This document shows positions 1-8,421 of a stretch of DNA of 64,000 nucleotides, piece by piece; within the stretch, counting starts at the first letter, position 1, and every line of letters begins with the position of its first letter. This stretch comes from Chlamydiota bacterium. GTDB taxonomy: Bacteria; Auribacterota; Tritonobacteria; UBA1439. Location of the stretch: contig JAAYCL010000037.1 in NCBI GenBank assembly GCA_012729785.1, positions 62,001 to 126,000 on the forward strand, written 5' to 3'. Both the position numbers and the translations under genes were made by a program. Below the pieces are notes generated by a model. That model had not been told where the DNA came from. It saw only the letters and a list, made by a program, of their open reading frames with translations, and ran no database searches.

Positions 1-28
1 CGCCGGTAACGGGGACGGGGGCAACGCA

Positions 29-1867
29 ATGGAATACCAGGTACTCGCGCGCAAGTGGCGTCCGCAGCAGTTCGACGAGGTGGTGGGACAGGGGCACGTC
101 ACCACGACCCTGAAGAACGCCATCGCCAGGAACCGGGTGGGGCACTCGTACCTGTTCACCGGCCCCCGCGGGATCGGGAAGACGAGCACCGCCCGCATCC
201 TCGCCAAGGCGCTCAACTGCGCCAAGGGCCCGACCGACTCCCCCTGCGACGCGTGCCCTTCCTGCACGGCGATAGTGGCCGGCAACAGTTTGGACGTCCT
301 CGAGATCGACGGCGCCTCGAACCGCGGCATCGAGCAGATCCGCGAGCTGCGGGAGAACGTGAAGTTCGCCCCCGCGTCGAGCCGCTACAAGATCTACATC
401 ATCGACGAGGTGCACCAGATCACCTCCGACGCGTTCAACGCGCTCCTCAAGACGCTCGAGGAACCCCCGGCGCACGTGAAGTTCTTCTTCGCCACCACCG
501 AGCCGTACAAGGTGCCGTCGACGATCCTCTCCCGCTGCCAGCGTTTTGATCTGCGGGCGATTTCAATCGGGGAGCTCGTGGACCACCTCGCCCGCATCGC
601 CGCCTCCGAGAAGATCAAGATCGACGAGGAGGCCCGTTTCGCCATCGCCCGCTACGCGCAGGGGAGCATGCGGGACGCCGAGAGCATCCTCGACCAGCTC
701 GTCTCGTTCGCCGAGGGGACGGTCACCGGGGAGAAGGTGATCGCGATGCTCGGGATGGTGCGCGAGTCGGTGCTGCGCGACATCACCGAGGCGCTCATCG
801 CCGGCGACTGCCGCCGGGGTCTCGAGCTCATCGACGCGATCGCGTCGGAGGGCAAGGAGCTCACCCTCTTTTTCTCGGACTGGATCGGCTACCTGCGGTC
901 GATCCTGCTCTCCCGTACGCTCGGCGGGGACGAACACGCGGCGGGCCTCTCGGCCGAGTCGTGGAAGGCGGTCAAGGATTACGGGGAACGGTTCGCGCTC
1001 GACCGGCTACTCTACGTGCTCGACCTGTTCACAAAGGCGGAGGGGCGGATGCGGCGCTCCCTCTCGCCGCGGATCCTGATTGAGCTCGCCTTCCTGAAGG
1101 CCGCGCGCTCCGGGGAACTCGCCTCGGTGGGGGAACTGCTGGAGAAGATCCGCCTCCTCGAGGAGCGGCTCGGCGGGAGGGACGGCGGCCCCGCCCCGGG
1201 CGGCCGCGGCGGACGGCCCCCGCGGCCGGAGCCGTCCGGGGGCGATCCGCCGCCGTTCATCGCCCGCAGCCGGGAGGCGGAGAGGAAGGAACGGCCGAGC
1301 GGTCCGCACCGCGTCCCTCCCCAAGAGGCCGTTTCCCACCCCGCGCGGCCTCGAGGCGCGGTCGCGGTTCCGATCCCGCCCGCGGGCGGCGAGCCCCGGG
1401 AACGGCCGGCACACGACGCGCCGGGGGCGGAGCAGAACCCCGGGGCCGCCTCGCGGCCCGCTGTTGCGATGAAGTCGGAGGAGCTGCTGGCGCGCGTGCG
1501 GGAGATCTGGCACGACGTCCTCGACCGGGTCGGGATGGTGAGGCCCATGCTCAAGTCCTGCCTCATCGAGGGGACGCCGGTCGCCTTCGAGGACGGGGTG
1601 CTTCGGATCGAGTTTCCCGAGGAGCGCGCCTACCAGTGCGACTCGCTGGAGCACCCCGGCAGCAAGGGGCTCGTGAAACGGGTGCTCGGCGAGCGGCTCG
1701 GCGGGGAGATCGGCGTGAAGTTCAGCATCGTCAGGAAAGCGGCGAAGGAGGAGGGGCCCGGGCGCCCCGCCGCCCCGCGCAAGGAGATCCAGAACCTGAA
1801 GAAGAACCCGATGATCCAATCGGCGATCGAGATGTTCAAGGCGCAGGTCGTGGAAGTGAAGAGATAG
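29..1867 (+). CDS. dnaX: DNA polymerase III subunit gamma/tau
   Basis: Clamp-loader ATPase subunit that loads the sliding clamp and tethers the replicative polymerase. The 612-residue product has a Walker A motif GPRGIGKT at about residues 45-52, four zinc-ligand cysteines at about 64, 73, 76 and 79, a Walker B segment IIDEVHQI, and an SRCQRF sensor segment. A long Pro/Gly/Arg-rich linker (about residues 390-485) separates the ATPase core from a conserved C-terminal domain of about 120 residues. It is first of three co-directional genes (dnaX, ybaB-type, recR), a very common bacterial arrangement. I see no obvious gamma-type frameshift slippery site; whether a short form is made cannot be told. 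Confidence 0.97.
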   Translation: MEYQVLARKWRPQQFDEVVGQGHVTTTLKNAIARNRVGHSYLFTGPRGIGKTSTARILAKALNCAKGPTDSPCDACPSCTAIVAGNSLDVLEIDGASNRGIEQIRELRENVKFAPASSRYKIYIIDEVHQITSDAFNALLKTLEEPPAHVKFFFATTEPYKVPSTILSRCQRFDLRAISIGELVDHLARIAASEKIKIDEEARFAIARYAQGSMRDAESILDQLVSFAEGTVTGEKVIAMLGMVRESVLRDITEALIAGDCRRGLELIDAIASEGKELTLFFSDWIGYLRSILLSRTLGGDEHAAGLSAESWKAVKDYGERFALDRLLYVLDLFTKAEGRMRRSLSPRILIELAFLKAARSGELASVGELLEKIRLLEERLGGRDGGPAPGGRGGRPPRPEPSGGDPPPFIARSREAERKERPSGPHRVPPQEAVSHPARPRGAVAVPIPPAGGEPRERPAHDAPGAEQNPGAASRPAVAMKSEELLARVREIWHDVLDRVGMVRPMLKSCLIEGTPVAFEDGVLRIEFPEERAYQCDSLEHPGSKGLVKRVLGERLGGEIGVKFSIVRKAAKEEGPGRPAAPRKEIQNLKKNPMIQSAIEMFKAQVVEVKR

Positions 1868-1895
1868 CGGACCGGGGCTCGGGAAAGGACGACGG

Positions 1896-2198
1896 ATGCA
1901 GAACCTGTTCGGAATGCTCAAGCAGGCGCATCAGCTCAAGCGCGAGATGGGAAAAATCAACGAAGGGCTCGCGGCAATCGAGGCGGAAGGCACGGCCGGG
2001 AAAGGGGCGGTCAGGGCGGTGATGGACGGGCAGATGAAGCTCACGCGCCTGACGATATCCCCCGAGCTCCTCGCGCGCGGCGACGCGGAGGCCCTCGGCG
2101 GCCTGGTCCTCGCCGCGGTGAATCAGGCCAGGGAACGGGTCCAGAAACTCGCCGCCGACGCGATGCGCACCCTCGCGAACCTGCACGGTCAGCACTGA
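1896..2198 (+). CDS. ybaB: YbaB/EbfC family nucleoid-associated protein
   Basis: Small (100 residues) DNA-binding protein of the YbaB/EbfC family, usually a homodimer that coats DNA. It begins MQNLFGMLKQAHQLKREMGK, the typical helical start, and has the central GKGAVRAVMDGQMKLTRLTISPE-like strand region with the usual G-x-V pattern. It lies 28 bases after dnaX and 24 bases before recR. That conserved dnaX-ybaB-recR order strongly supports the call and implies co-transcription. Confidence 0.93.
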   Translation: MQNLFGMLKQAHQLKREMGKINEGLAAIEAEGTAGKGAVRAVMDGQMKLTRLTISPELLARGDAEALGGLVLAAVNQARERVQKLAADAMRTLANLHGQH

Positions 2199-2222
2199 GG
2201 GGCGCGCCCGTCGCACCGCCGG

Positions 2223-2825
2223 ATGCCCATGCGATACCCCCTCTCCATCGCCCGGCTCATCGAGGAGCTGATCAAGCTCCCCGGCATCGGTCCGCGCAGC
2301 GCCGAACGGATCGTCTTCCACCTCCTCAAGGCGCCGGCCGCCGACTGCGACCGGCTCGCCGAGGCCCTGCGCGAGGTCAGGAAGAAGATCCACCACTGCT
2401 CGGTCTGCTACAGCGTGGCGGAGAGCGACCCGTGCCCCGTCTGCTCCGACGCGCGCCGCGACCCGGCAACGCTCTGCGTCGTCGAGCGCCCCGCCGACAT
2501 GATGGCGGTGGAGAAGTCGGGAGGGTACCGCGGGCTCTACCACGTCCTGATGGGAAAAATCGCCCCGCTCGACGGCGTCGGGCCGGAGTCGCTGCGCATC
2601 GATGAGCTCGTGGCCAGGGTGAAGCGGGGCGGCGTCGCGGAGGTGATCATCGCCACCGGCTCCGACGTCGAGGGGGAGGCGACGGCGCTCTATCTCTCCC
2701 GCGTTCTGAAGCCGTTCGCGGCCAGGGTGACCCGCATCGCGCACGGCATCCCGATGGGGAGCAGCCTCGACTTCAGCGACGAGGTCACCATCAAGAGGGC
2801 CCTCGAAGGCCGCGCGCCGCTCTGA
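2223..2825 (+). CDS. recR: Recombination mediator protein RecR
   Basis: RecR acts with RecF/RecO to load RecA at gaps. The product has a helix-hairpin-helix LPGIGPRSAERIVFHL near residues 19-34, a four-cysteine zinc finger (CSVC and CPVC pairs), and a Toprim domain beginning VVERPADMMAVEKSG and ending in the family's usual C-terminal strand region. A second ATG at 2229 gives MRYPLSIARL, which matches the usual family start better, so translation may begin there (198 residues). It is last in the dnaX-ybaB-recR operon. Confidence 0.96.
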   Translation: MPMRYPLSIARLIEELIKLPGIGPRSAERIVFHLLKAPAADCDRLAEALREVRKKIHHCSVCYSVAESDPCPVCSDARRDPATLCVVERPADMMAVEKSGGYRGLYHVLMGKIAPLDGVGPESLRIDELVARVKRGGVAEVIIATGSDVEGEATALYLSRVLKPFAARVTRIAHGIPMGSSLDFSDEVTIKRALEGRAPL

Positions 2826-2890
2826 CCCCCCGCCCCCCTCCCGCCGGCGCGGAGGGCGCGCCCGCCGCACCGCCGGAATGCGCTTTTTTC

Positions 2891-2918
2891 TTGCATTCTT
2901 CGCGGGTTCCTGTAGAAT
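2891..2918 (+). promoter_or_regulatory. Sigma-70-type promoter of the HU gene
   Basis: TTGCAT (2891-2896) and TAGAAT (2913-2918) are separated by 16 bases, about 26 bases before the HU start codon. A strong Shine-Dalgarno (AAAGGAGGGG, about 2930-2939) follows. Confidence 0.65.
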
Positions 2919-2944
2919 ACGACAATCTGAAAGGAGGGGTGTGG

Positions 2945-3223
2945 ATGAACAGAGCCGAGTTGATCGAAGCCATTGTGGCGAACAAGAACTCCGGAGCGGA
3001 GACGAAGGCGGCGGCGGCGAGAGTCCTGCAGGCCGTCCTCGACGGGATCGCGAAGGGGCTCAAGAAGACCCAGGTCGTCAGCCTCGTGGGCTTCGGGACG
3101 TTCAGGGTGAAGAATCGCCCGGCGCGCAAGGGCCGCAACCCGCAGACCGGCGCGACGATCACGATCAAGGCCCGCAAGGCGGTCGGGTTCAAGCCGAGCG
3201 CGGATCTGAAGAAGTCCGTCTGA
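2945..3223 (+). CDS. HU/IHF family DNA-binding protein
   Basis: Histone-like DNA-bending protein of 92 residues. It starts MNRAELIEAIVANKNSG and has the signature region FGTFRVKNRPARKGRNPQTGATITIKARKAVGFKPS, which contains the DNA-intercalating arm with RNPQTG. I chose the ATG at 2945 because it follows a strong AAAGGAGG ribosome site. The longer reading from 2891 would overlap the promoter and adds a non-homologous leader. The gene is a single transcription unit with its own promoter and terminator. HU, IHF-alpha or IHF-beta type cannot be decided from the sequence alone. Confidence 0.95.
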   Translation: MNRAELIEAIVANKNSGAETKAAAARVLQAVLDGIAKGLKKTQVVSLVGFGTFRVKNRPARKGRNPQTGATITIKARKAVGFKPSADLKKSV

Positions 3224-3249
3224 CCAGACACCGATTCGTCGGAACGCGG

Positions 3250-3280
3250 AAAACCCTCCTCGCGGAGGGTTTTCCATTTT
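3250..3280 (+). terminator. Rho-independent terminator after the HU gene
   Basis: A perfect 10-bp stem, AAAACCCTCC (3250-3259) with GGAGGGTTTT (3264-3273), a TCGC loop and a following T-rich tail, 27 bases after the HU stop codon. Confidence 0.85.
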
Positions 3281-3300
3281 CCACGGTCCGCGGCGCGGCG

Positions 3301-3699
3301 CTATGCGTCGCCCGCGAAGAGCATATCCGCCTTCACCGCGTCGTCCACGGCGAATATGATGACCGCACTCCCTCCCCCGGGGGGGTGGCTCCCGTAGCAG
3401 TAGTTGACGTTGACGCGCGCCTTCGCCAGGCGCGCCATGGCCTCGCCGAGCGCGCCCGGCCGGTCGTCGAGGGTGAGCGCGAACACCACCCGCACGAGAA
3501 CCCCGTACCCCTTCTCACGAAAAAGCCGCGCCGCCTCGCGGTCGTCGTCCGGGACCAGACGGACGACGCCGCCCTCCGTGAACTCGCAGACCGAGATCGC
3601 CTCGATGTTGATCCCGGCGTCCTTGAGGAGGGCGCAGAGCTTGGCCCCTTCGCCGGCCTGGTTGATCACGGTGACGGAGAGCTGTTTCTTGAGCGCCAT
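3301..3699 (-). CDS. Tandem ACT-domain protein
   Basis: A stand-alone regulator-like protein of 132 residues with two ACT domains (about residues 5-70 and 72-130). The first has SVTVINQAGEGAKLCALLKDAGINI and the second has VFALTLDDRPGALGEAMARLA, both typical amino-acid-binding ACT signatures. There is no catalytic domain. Such proteins usually sense amino acids, but ligand and partner are unknown here. A strong GGAAGGAGG ribosome site precedes the ATG. An extended -10-like TGCTAGGAT lies on the minus strand near 3740. It is transcribed convergently with the HU gene and divergently from the thiolase gene. Confidence 0.85.
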   Translation of the reverse strand: MALKKQLSVTVINQAGEGAKLCALLKDAGINIEAISVCEFTEGGVVRLVPDDDREAARLFREKGYGVLVRVVFALTLDDRPGALGEAMARLAKARVNVNYCYGSHPPGGGSAVIIFAVDDAVKADMLFAGDA

Positions 3700-3781
3700 C
3701 GCATCCTCCTTCCGGTGCGTCAGGCCTGTCCCGGATCCATCCTAGCACAGTCCCGCGGAACGGCGGAGCGGTTTTTCCGGG

Positions 3782-3809
3782 TTGCGCTCCCGCGGCGTTG
3801 TGCCATACT
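3782..3809 (+). promoter_or_regulatory. Promoter of the thiolase gene
   Basis: TTGCGC (3782-3787), a 16-base spacer ending in TGC, then CATACT (3804-3809): an extended -10 promoter about 47 bases before the thiolase ATG. Confidence 0.55.
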
Positions 3810-3856
3810 AGGCGCCGTTGCGCCTCGCATCTGATCGTCCGCGGGGGGGGGCACCT

Positions 3857-5038
3857 ATGCAGACACCGGTCATCCTCGGCGCCTTGAGGACCGCCCTCGG
3901 ATCGTTCCAGGGCGGGCTCAAGGGGGTCCCCGCCCCCCGCCTCGCGGGGACGGTCGCCGCGGAGCTTCTGCGGCGCCTGAACGTGCCGCCCGCGGACGTG
4001 GACGAGCTCATCCTCGGCAACGTCATCGGGGCCGGCCTCGGCCAGAACCCCGCCCGCCAGGCGGCCGTCCTCGCCGGCATCCCGTTCAGCTCCTCCGCCT
4101 TCACCGTGGATATGGTGTGCGGCTCGGGGCTCCGCGCCGTCTGCCTCGCCGCCCAGGCCGTCGCCCTGGGCGAGAGCGCAGTGGTGATCGCGGGGGGCGC
4201 GGAGAACATGAGCCGCGCCCCGCAGCTGGTGCTTCGCGACGCTGCCGCGCGGAGGCCCCTCAGCGCGATGCGGCACGACGGCCTCCACTGCGCGTTCAAA
4301 AAGGAGCCGATGGGCGTCTTCGCGGAGTCGCTCGCCCGCAGGCACGAGGTGTCGCGCGAGGAGCAGGACCGCTACGCGATCGAGGGGCAGCGGCGCGCGG
4401 CGGAGAGCATCGCCCGCGAGGTTTTCGCCGCCGAGATCGTCCCGGTGTCCCGCGACGGCGAGGGTCAGTTTATCCGCGACGAGTGCCCCCGCCACGACTG
4501 CACGATGGAGCGCCTCGCGCTGCTCAAGCCCGCCTTCCGGAAGGACGGCACCGTCACCGCGGGGAATGCCACCCCGATATCGGACGGGGCCGCCGCCGTG
4601 CTCGTGGCCTCCGAGGAATACGCGCGTGCGCATCGGATCGCCCCGCTCGCCCGCATCCTGGACTGGTGCACCGCCGGGGTGGAGCTCGAGGAGGCGTTCG
4701 CGGCCCCGGTGCCCGCCGTGCGGAAACTCCTCGCAAAGAGCGGGCTCTCGATCGAAGAGATAGATCTCGTCGAGCTGGGCGACTCGTTCGCCGTGGAGGG
4801 GGTCGTCTGCGGACGGGAGCTCAACTGGGACCCCGCGCGGGTGAATGTCCGCGGCGGAACGCTCGCGCTCGGTCACCCGCTGGGCGCGAGCGGCGCGAGG
4901 ATCCTGGTGACGCTGCTGCACGCCCTCAGGGATGCGCGGAAACGACTCGGTCTCGCGGTGATCTGCCTCGGGGGCGCCAACGCCGTCGCCCTTCTCGTGG
5001 AGAACGCCGAATTCCCCTCCGCCCGCCGCGCCGGATAA
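3857..5038 (+). CDS. Acetyl-CoA acetyltransferase (thiolase)
   Basis: Thiolase of 393 residues, a normal length for the family; it condenses two acetyl-CoA or cleaves 3-ketoacyl-CoA. It starts MQTPVILGALRTALGSFQGG. The nucleophilic Cys lies in DMVCGSGLRAV, the active-site His in GHPLGASGAR, and the second Cys in VICLGGANAVALL near the C-terminus. The last motif is usually CIGGGQG-like, so LGGANA is a modest departure. The ATG at 3857 follows a G-rich ribosome site; upstream codons in the same frame overlap the promoter. The gene stands alone, with no beta-oxidation or polyhydroxyalkanoate neighbours, so its pathway is not clear. Confidence 0.93.
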   Translation: MQTPVILGALRTALGSFQGGLKGVPAPRLAGTVAAELLRRLNVPPADVDELILGNVIGAGLGQNPARQAAVLAGIPFSSSAFTVDMVCGSGLRAVCLAAQAVALGESAVVIAGGAENMSRAPQLVLRDAAARRPLSAMRHDGLHCAFKKEPMGVFAESLARRHEVSREEQDRYAIEGQRRAAESIAREVFAAEIVPVSRDGEGQFIRDECPRHDCTMERLALLKPAFRKDGTVTAGNATPISDGAAAVLVASEEYARAHRIAPLARILDWCTAGVELEEAFAAPVPAVRKLLAKSGLSIEEIDLVELGDSFAVEGVVCGRELNWDPARVNVRGGTLALGHPLGASGARILVTLLHALRDARKRLGLAVICLGGANAVALLVENAEFPSARRAG

Positions 5039-5060
5039 GGCGCCGCGCCGGGCGTTTCGT

Positions 5061-6068
5061 TCACTCGAGGTCCTTCATCAGCTTCTGGAGCGCGGCGAGC
5101 GCCTTGATGTAGCGCTGCGACTGCGGGTTGCGCGCGAGGGCGTTCTGGTACGCCTTGGACGCGTAGTCGAGCACCCCCCTGCGCTCGAAGGCGACGCCGA
5201 GGTTGTAGTACGCCGCCGCCTCCTCCGGCTTCGCCTTCGTCGCCTGGAGCCACTTCTCCGTCGCCTCGTCCCAGAGGTCGTTCTTGGCGAGCTCGACGCC
5301 CAGGATCGTCGAGTGGAATGTGCCGCGCTCGAGCACTCGCTCCTCCTCGATCGGGTGGGCCGCGATCTGGCGCACGAACCCCTTGATCGCCCGGTCGAGG
5401 AGGAGCTCGAAGATCACCTCGCGGCCGGGGATCTTGGCGATCTCCGCCGCGCCCGTCCCCTCCCAGCTGTCCGACTCCGACTCCGTCTCCGCGCAGATCA
5501 CGTTCCCCAGGAACGCGTCCGCGAGGCGGATGTCGAGCACGAGGACGGCGGAACGCTTGAGGGCGTTCTTCTCGACCAGCCGTTCCACCTGCCGCGCGCC
5601 CGGGGAGGCCGCCCCACCCGTTTGGAGCTCCCCCGGCCGCCCATCCGTCCAGATGCGCTCGCGGGACTTCACGACCCTGCCGGATTCGTCGAAGCTGAAC
5701 CGCTGCAGTTCGCCGCAGAGGACGGCATCCACGCCGAGGGCGGCGCCGATCCTCCTCGTCATCGCCGCGTCGGGCGGATAGGTGAAGTTGATCCCCGCGG
5801 CCGCGAGGCGCTTCCCCGCCTGATCGGGCCGCATCAACCGGTACCGCCCGGTGTTGACGATGACGCCGGCGAGCCGGTCCGCTACGAGGACGCCTACGTC
5901 GGTGCCCGTCACCCTGTCCTCGAACGGAAGCACGGCCAGCTCCCGTATCCCGCGGACGTCCGCGAGGGGCGGGCGGAGCCGCTCGATTTTCACCTGCGCC
6001 GTCTGCGAACATCCCGCCAGCCCGAGGCACGCGGCGGCGACCAGTGCGCTACGCGTCTGCCGACTCAT
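5061..6068 (-). CDS. Outer-membrane-type lipoprotein with C-terminal TPR repeats
   Basis: A 335-residue lipoprotein: the signal peptide ends LAGCS, giving an acylated Cys at about residue 20. A domain with RELAVLPFEDRVTGTDVGVLVADRL resembles CsgG-like or GNA1162-type proteins that open with VAVLPF followed by an amphipathic helix. The C-terminus (about residues 250-330) has two TPR-like repeats, including AAAYYNLGVAFERRGVLDYA and AYQNALARNPQSQRYIKAL. The start overlaps the end of the upstream bifunctional-nuclease-family gene by 20 bases, so the two are co-transcribed. The start is fixed by the lipobox; codons further upstream encode only an Arg-rich non-homologous leader. Function unknown. 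Confidence 0.8.
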   Translation of the reverse strand: MSRQTRSALVAAACLGLAGCSQTAQVKIERLRPPLADVRGIRELAVLPFEDRVTGTDVGVLVADRLAGVIVNTGRYRLMRPDQAGKRLAAAGINFTYPPDAAMTRRIGAALGVDAVLCGELQRFSFDESGRVVKSRERIWTDGRPGELQTGGAASPGARQVERLVEKNALKRSAVLVLDIRLADAFLGNVICAETESESDSWEGTGAAEIAKIPGREVIFELLLDRAIKGFVRQIAAHPIEEERVLERGTFHSTILGVELAKNDLWDEATEKWLQATKAKPEEAAAYYNLGVAFERRGVLDYASKAYQNALARNPQSQRYIKALAALQKLMKDLE

Positions 6069-6495
6069 CAGCCCCCTCCCCCGCTTCGAGCGCCCCGCGC
6101 ACGTTTTCCACCCGGTCCAGCACTGACTCCTCGACCTGGATCGAGGCCCCCGCCTGCACCGCGAGCGCGAGGCAGTCGCTTGGACGCGCGTCCACCTCCA
6201 CAAGGCGCGTGCCCCGCTCGCTTTCCTCCCTGAGATACAGACGCGCGTAGAAGGTGTCGCCCCGGAGATTGTTGATCACGACGCGCTCCACCCGCACCCC
6301 GAGGCCCGCGAGGACGTTCATGATCAGATCGTGGCTGAGGGGGCGCGGCGGGCGCAGATGCTCGATCGCCATCGAGATCGCCATCCCCACCCCGCGGCCG
6401 ACGTGGATGAGGAACGTCTTGTCCGGGGCGTCCAGGAACACCGCGCAGCAGGACGGCGTGACGAGAATCCTCCGGATGCGCACCTCGACCGGCAT
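6049..6495 (-). CDS. Bifunctional nuclease (BFN, DUF151) family protein
   Basis: A 148-residue single-domain protein of the bifunctional nuclease family, whose members have DNase and RNase activity or act as regulators. It starts MPVEVRIRRILVTPSCCAVFLD. It has the family hallmarks SMAIEHLRPPRPLSHDLI and the core VEVDARPSDCLALAVQAGASI (the RPSDA-type motif, here RPSDC). The ATG at 6495 fits the family start. Its stop codon lies inside the next gene (20-base overlap), so the downstream TPR lipoprotein is probably translationally coupled to it. Confidence 0.88.
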   Translation of the reverse strand: MPVEVRIRRILVTPSCCAVFLDAPDKTFLIHVGRGVGMAISMAIEHLRPPRPLSHDLIMNVLAGLGVRVERVVINNLRGDTFYARLYLREESERGTRLVEVDARPSDCLALAVQAGASIQVEESVLDRVENVRGALEAGEGADESADA

Positions 6496-6561
6496 CGGAC
6501 CCCTCCGTCTCAGCGAGCCGGGACGGCGCCCGCCTCCCGCCGCCCCGCGGCAACGTCCCGT

Positions 6562-6590
6562 TTGACCGCCCCGCGAGGCTGTGAGAGAAT
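6562..6590 (+). promoter_or_regulatory. Promoter of the membrane methyltransferase gene
   Basis: TTGACC (6562-6567), 17-base spacer, GAGAAT (6585-6590). The -10 box overlaps the first in-frame ATG (6589). The second ATG (6598) is 7 bases downstream, where transcription would start, suggesting a leaderless mRNA. Confidence 0.5.
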
Positions 6591-6597
6591 GCCTTTC

Positions 6598-7131
6598 ATG
6601 CAGCAGCGTCGCAGGGTGATCCTCAGCTACGTGGCGGTCGTGGCGATCTACGGCGTCGGGATCCCGGTCCTCGTTGCCTCGGTCGGCCCCCGTATCGACG
6701 CCGCCTTCGGGCTCCCCCCGCTCGTGCCGCCGCCCTGGCACGCCACGGTCGGGGCGGCCCTGCTCGTGTGGGCGTGGTTCTGGATCGCCTGGTCCTTCTT
6801 CTTCCTCGTGCGCCACGGGCGCGGACACCCGAACGAGATCCTGGGGCGGGAGCTCGCGCCGCCCACGCGGGAGCTGGTGACCGGGGGGCCCTACCGCTTC
6901 ACGCGGAACCCGATGGCGTACGGCCTCATCGTCTTCTACTTCGGCGCGCTCGCCTTCTTCCGCAACTCCATCACGGTGCTGGCGCTTCTCCCGCCTGCCT
7001 GCGCATTCGAGATCTGGTACCACCGCACCTGCGAGGAGCCGGGGTTGCTGCGGCGGTTCGGCGCCGAGTACGCGCGCTACCGCGAGGAGGTGCCGCTGCT
7101 CCTCCCCGCCCCGCGCCGGCGTCGTTCCTGA
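6598..7131 (+). CDS. Isoprenylcysteine carboxyl methyltransferase-like membrane protein
   Basis: An integral membrane protein of about 177 residues in the ICMT/PEMT-like family. There are at least three hydrophobic segments (VILSYVAVVAIYGVGIPVLV, a segment around VGAALLVWAWFWIAWSFFF, and LIVFYFGALAFFRNSITVLA). The SAM-binding signature is GPYRFTRNPMAYGL, and the family's C-terminal region EEPGLLRRFGAEYARYREEV is also present. Substrate is unknown; bacterial members methylate varied lipids or isoprenoid acids, or have unknown targets. The start at 6598 is preferred because the ATG at 6589 overlaps the predicted -10 box; that one would add only three residues. Confidence 0.87.
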   Translation: MQQRRRVILSYVAVVAIYGVGIPVLVASVGPRIDAAFGLPPLVPPPWHATVGAALLVWAWFWIAWSFFFLVRHGRGHPNEILGRELAPPTRELVTGGPYRFTRNPMAYGLIVFYFGALAFFRNSITVLALLPPACAFEIWYHRTCEEPGLLRRFGAEYARYREEVPLLLPAPRRRRS

Positions 7132-7153
7132 AACCGACGGCGCGCGGGGCCGC

Positions 7154-7840
7154 CTAGCGCGACTCGGGGGGAGGTGGATAGACCTCCACCCGCGGGATGG
7201 CGAAGATCTTCTGCGGGCGGTCCTGCTTCTCCCGCGAGAGCTGCTCGGCCTGGCGCTGGAGATTCTGCTGCTGGAGGAGAAGGTTCTGTTCCCGGAGACC
7301 GAGCTGCTGCTCCCGGAACTCGAGGTCGCGCTGCCGCTGGTCCAGGCGGGACTCCATCTCCTTGAGCCGCTGATCCATCTCCTGCAGTTCCTTCCGTTGC
7401 TGCTCGATCGCCTTCGCCATCTCCTCGCGTTCCCTGTCCGCCTCGGCGCGCTGCTCCGCCTCCTCGGCTTTTTCCTGCGGGACCCAGCCGGCGTCGGTCT
7501 TCACCATCCCCTTCGCGCGCTGCTCCTCCTCGAAGCGCCGCGCCTCCTTCGCCTTCTGCTCGTGCTCCGCCTTCTCCTTCCTCCACTGGGACTCGAGCTC
7601 GGTGTTGTCCTCCGGCGGCGATTTCTGGATGCTCTTGATGGCGCCGCGGGACAGGATGATGGTGCCGAGGTTGGATCTGATCTCGATCGAGTTCTCGCTC
7701 TCGCTGAGGATGACGCCGGTGATGCTCCCGCCCTTCTTGAGTGTGACGGTGTCGGCGCGGGCGCCGGCGGACAGGCAGACGACACAGGCGAGAAAAGCCG
7801 CGGCGATCGGGGCCATCCCGCGGAGGAAACGGTCTTTCAT
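7154..7840 (-). CDS. Secreted coiled-coil protein
   Basis: Not a recognised family. The 228-residue product has an N-terminal signal peptide ending near AGARA. A short beta-rich segment follows (about residues 31-72, DTVTLKKGGSITGVILSE onward), resembling small barrel domains seen in planctomycete-type periplasmic proteins. A long Glu/Gln/Arg/Lys-rich coiled coil spans roughly residues 75-210, and the tail is Pro-rich. It is transcribed alone and converges with the membrane methyltransferase gene. A structural or scaffolding role in the envelope is plausible but not shown. Confidence 0.7.
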   Translation of the reverse strand: MKDRFLRGMAPIAAAFLACVVCLSAGARADTVTLKKGGSITGVILSESENSIEIRSNLGTIILSRGAIKSIQKSPPEDNTELESQWRKEKAEHEQKAKEARRFEEEQRAKGMVKTDAGWVPQEKAEEAEQRAEADREREEMAKAIEQQRKELQEMDQRLKEMESRLDQRQRDLEFREQQLGLREQNLLLQQQNLQRQAEQLSREKQDRPQKIFAIPRVEVYPPPPESR

Positions 7841-8107
7841 CGGCTTAGTCTAACACCACGCCCGGATCGTTTCAAACGGAATCGGCGAATCCCCGGGAAT
7901 CTTCCCGCCCCGGATGACGGGCTCGCACACCCCGCGACCGTCCTCTCGCGCACCTACCGGGCGGGGCCGAGGCGTCCGACGGCCTCCCGCGGACGCCCTG
8001 CGCGCCGTCAACACTCGATTGAGACCTTGTCTCCGCGAACGCATCGATAATGCCGCCCGCGTGCGATCCCCCTTCTTTCGCGCGTGGACGGCCCGTGCGG
8101 TGTCAAC
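7841..8107. other. Intergenic region without a recognised gene
   Basis: About 270 bases between the coiled-coil gene start and the insertion-sequence relic. I see no convincing coding signal, RNA gene or terminator. It should contain the promoter of the minus-strand gene that starts at 7840, but no strong boxes stand out. Confidence 0.4.
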
Positions 8108-8160
8108 ACTCGTTAGAAATGTCCCCTCAGCTAACCCATTGGTAATGTCCCCTGCGCGCC

Positions 8161-8191
8161 CTCCCTCTCCCCCCCCTGCATGGGGGGAGAG
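8161..8191. repeat. 12-bp-stem palindromic hairpin inside the IS relic
   Basis: CCCTCTCCCCCC (8161-8172) pairs with GGGGGGAGAGGG (8180-8191) around a 7-base loop. It sits just after the truncated transposase reading frame, which reads into it as PSPHPSPPMQGGERE. That translated pattern is typical of dispersed palindromic elements in many environmental bacteria. Probably a small repeat that inserted into, or marks the breakpoint of, the transposase. Confidence 0.6.
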
Positions 8192-8244
8192 GGATGGGGT
8201 GAGGGCGGGTCGGTTCTTCTTTCCCCCCACGATCTCTTGGAAAC

Positions 8245-8421
8245 AAGCGGCCCCCTGTCTTCCCCCTCGCCATACCGCCTGTAGATCCTCCCGGCCTGCC
8301 GATAACTAACCGCCAACAGCTCCGCGGCCTTCCTCATCCGCATCTTCCCGACCTTTACCATCCCCATCACCCGCAGCCTGTCACGCTCACCCCGGCTCAT
8401 CTCCAGTGTCCCTCCCTTCAT
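8245..8421 (-). pseudogene. Truncated transposase, N-terminal helix-turn-helix fragment
   Basis: The reading frame starts near MKGGTLEMSRGERDRLRVMG and continues through KMRMRKAAELLAVSYRQAGR and IYRRYGEGED. This is a typical helix-turn-helix start of ISNCY/IS481-like transposases (RxAAELLxxSxRQxxRxxxRY pattern). After about 60 residues homology stops and the frame runs into the palindromic hairpin. No DDE catalytic core is present, so it is a non-functional remnant. Confidence 0.7.

Noticed and set aside
3515-4921. Long minus-strand open frame opposite the thiolase gene
   Set aside because: Composition is Arg/His/Gly-rich and without any motif, while the plus-strand thiolase has all catalytic residues.
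8161-8191. The 12-bp-stem hairpin as a transcription terminator
   Set aside because: No functional gene ends there and no T tract follows; its translated pattern matches dispersed palindromic repeats instead.
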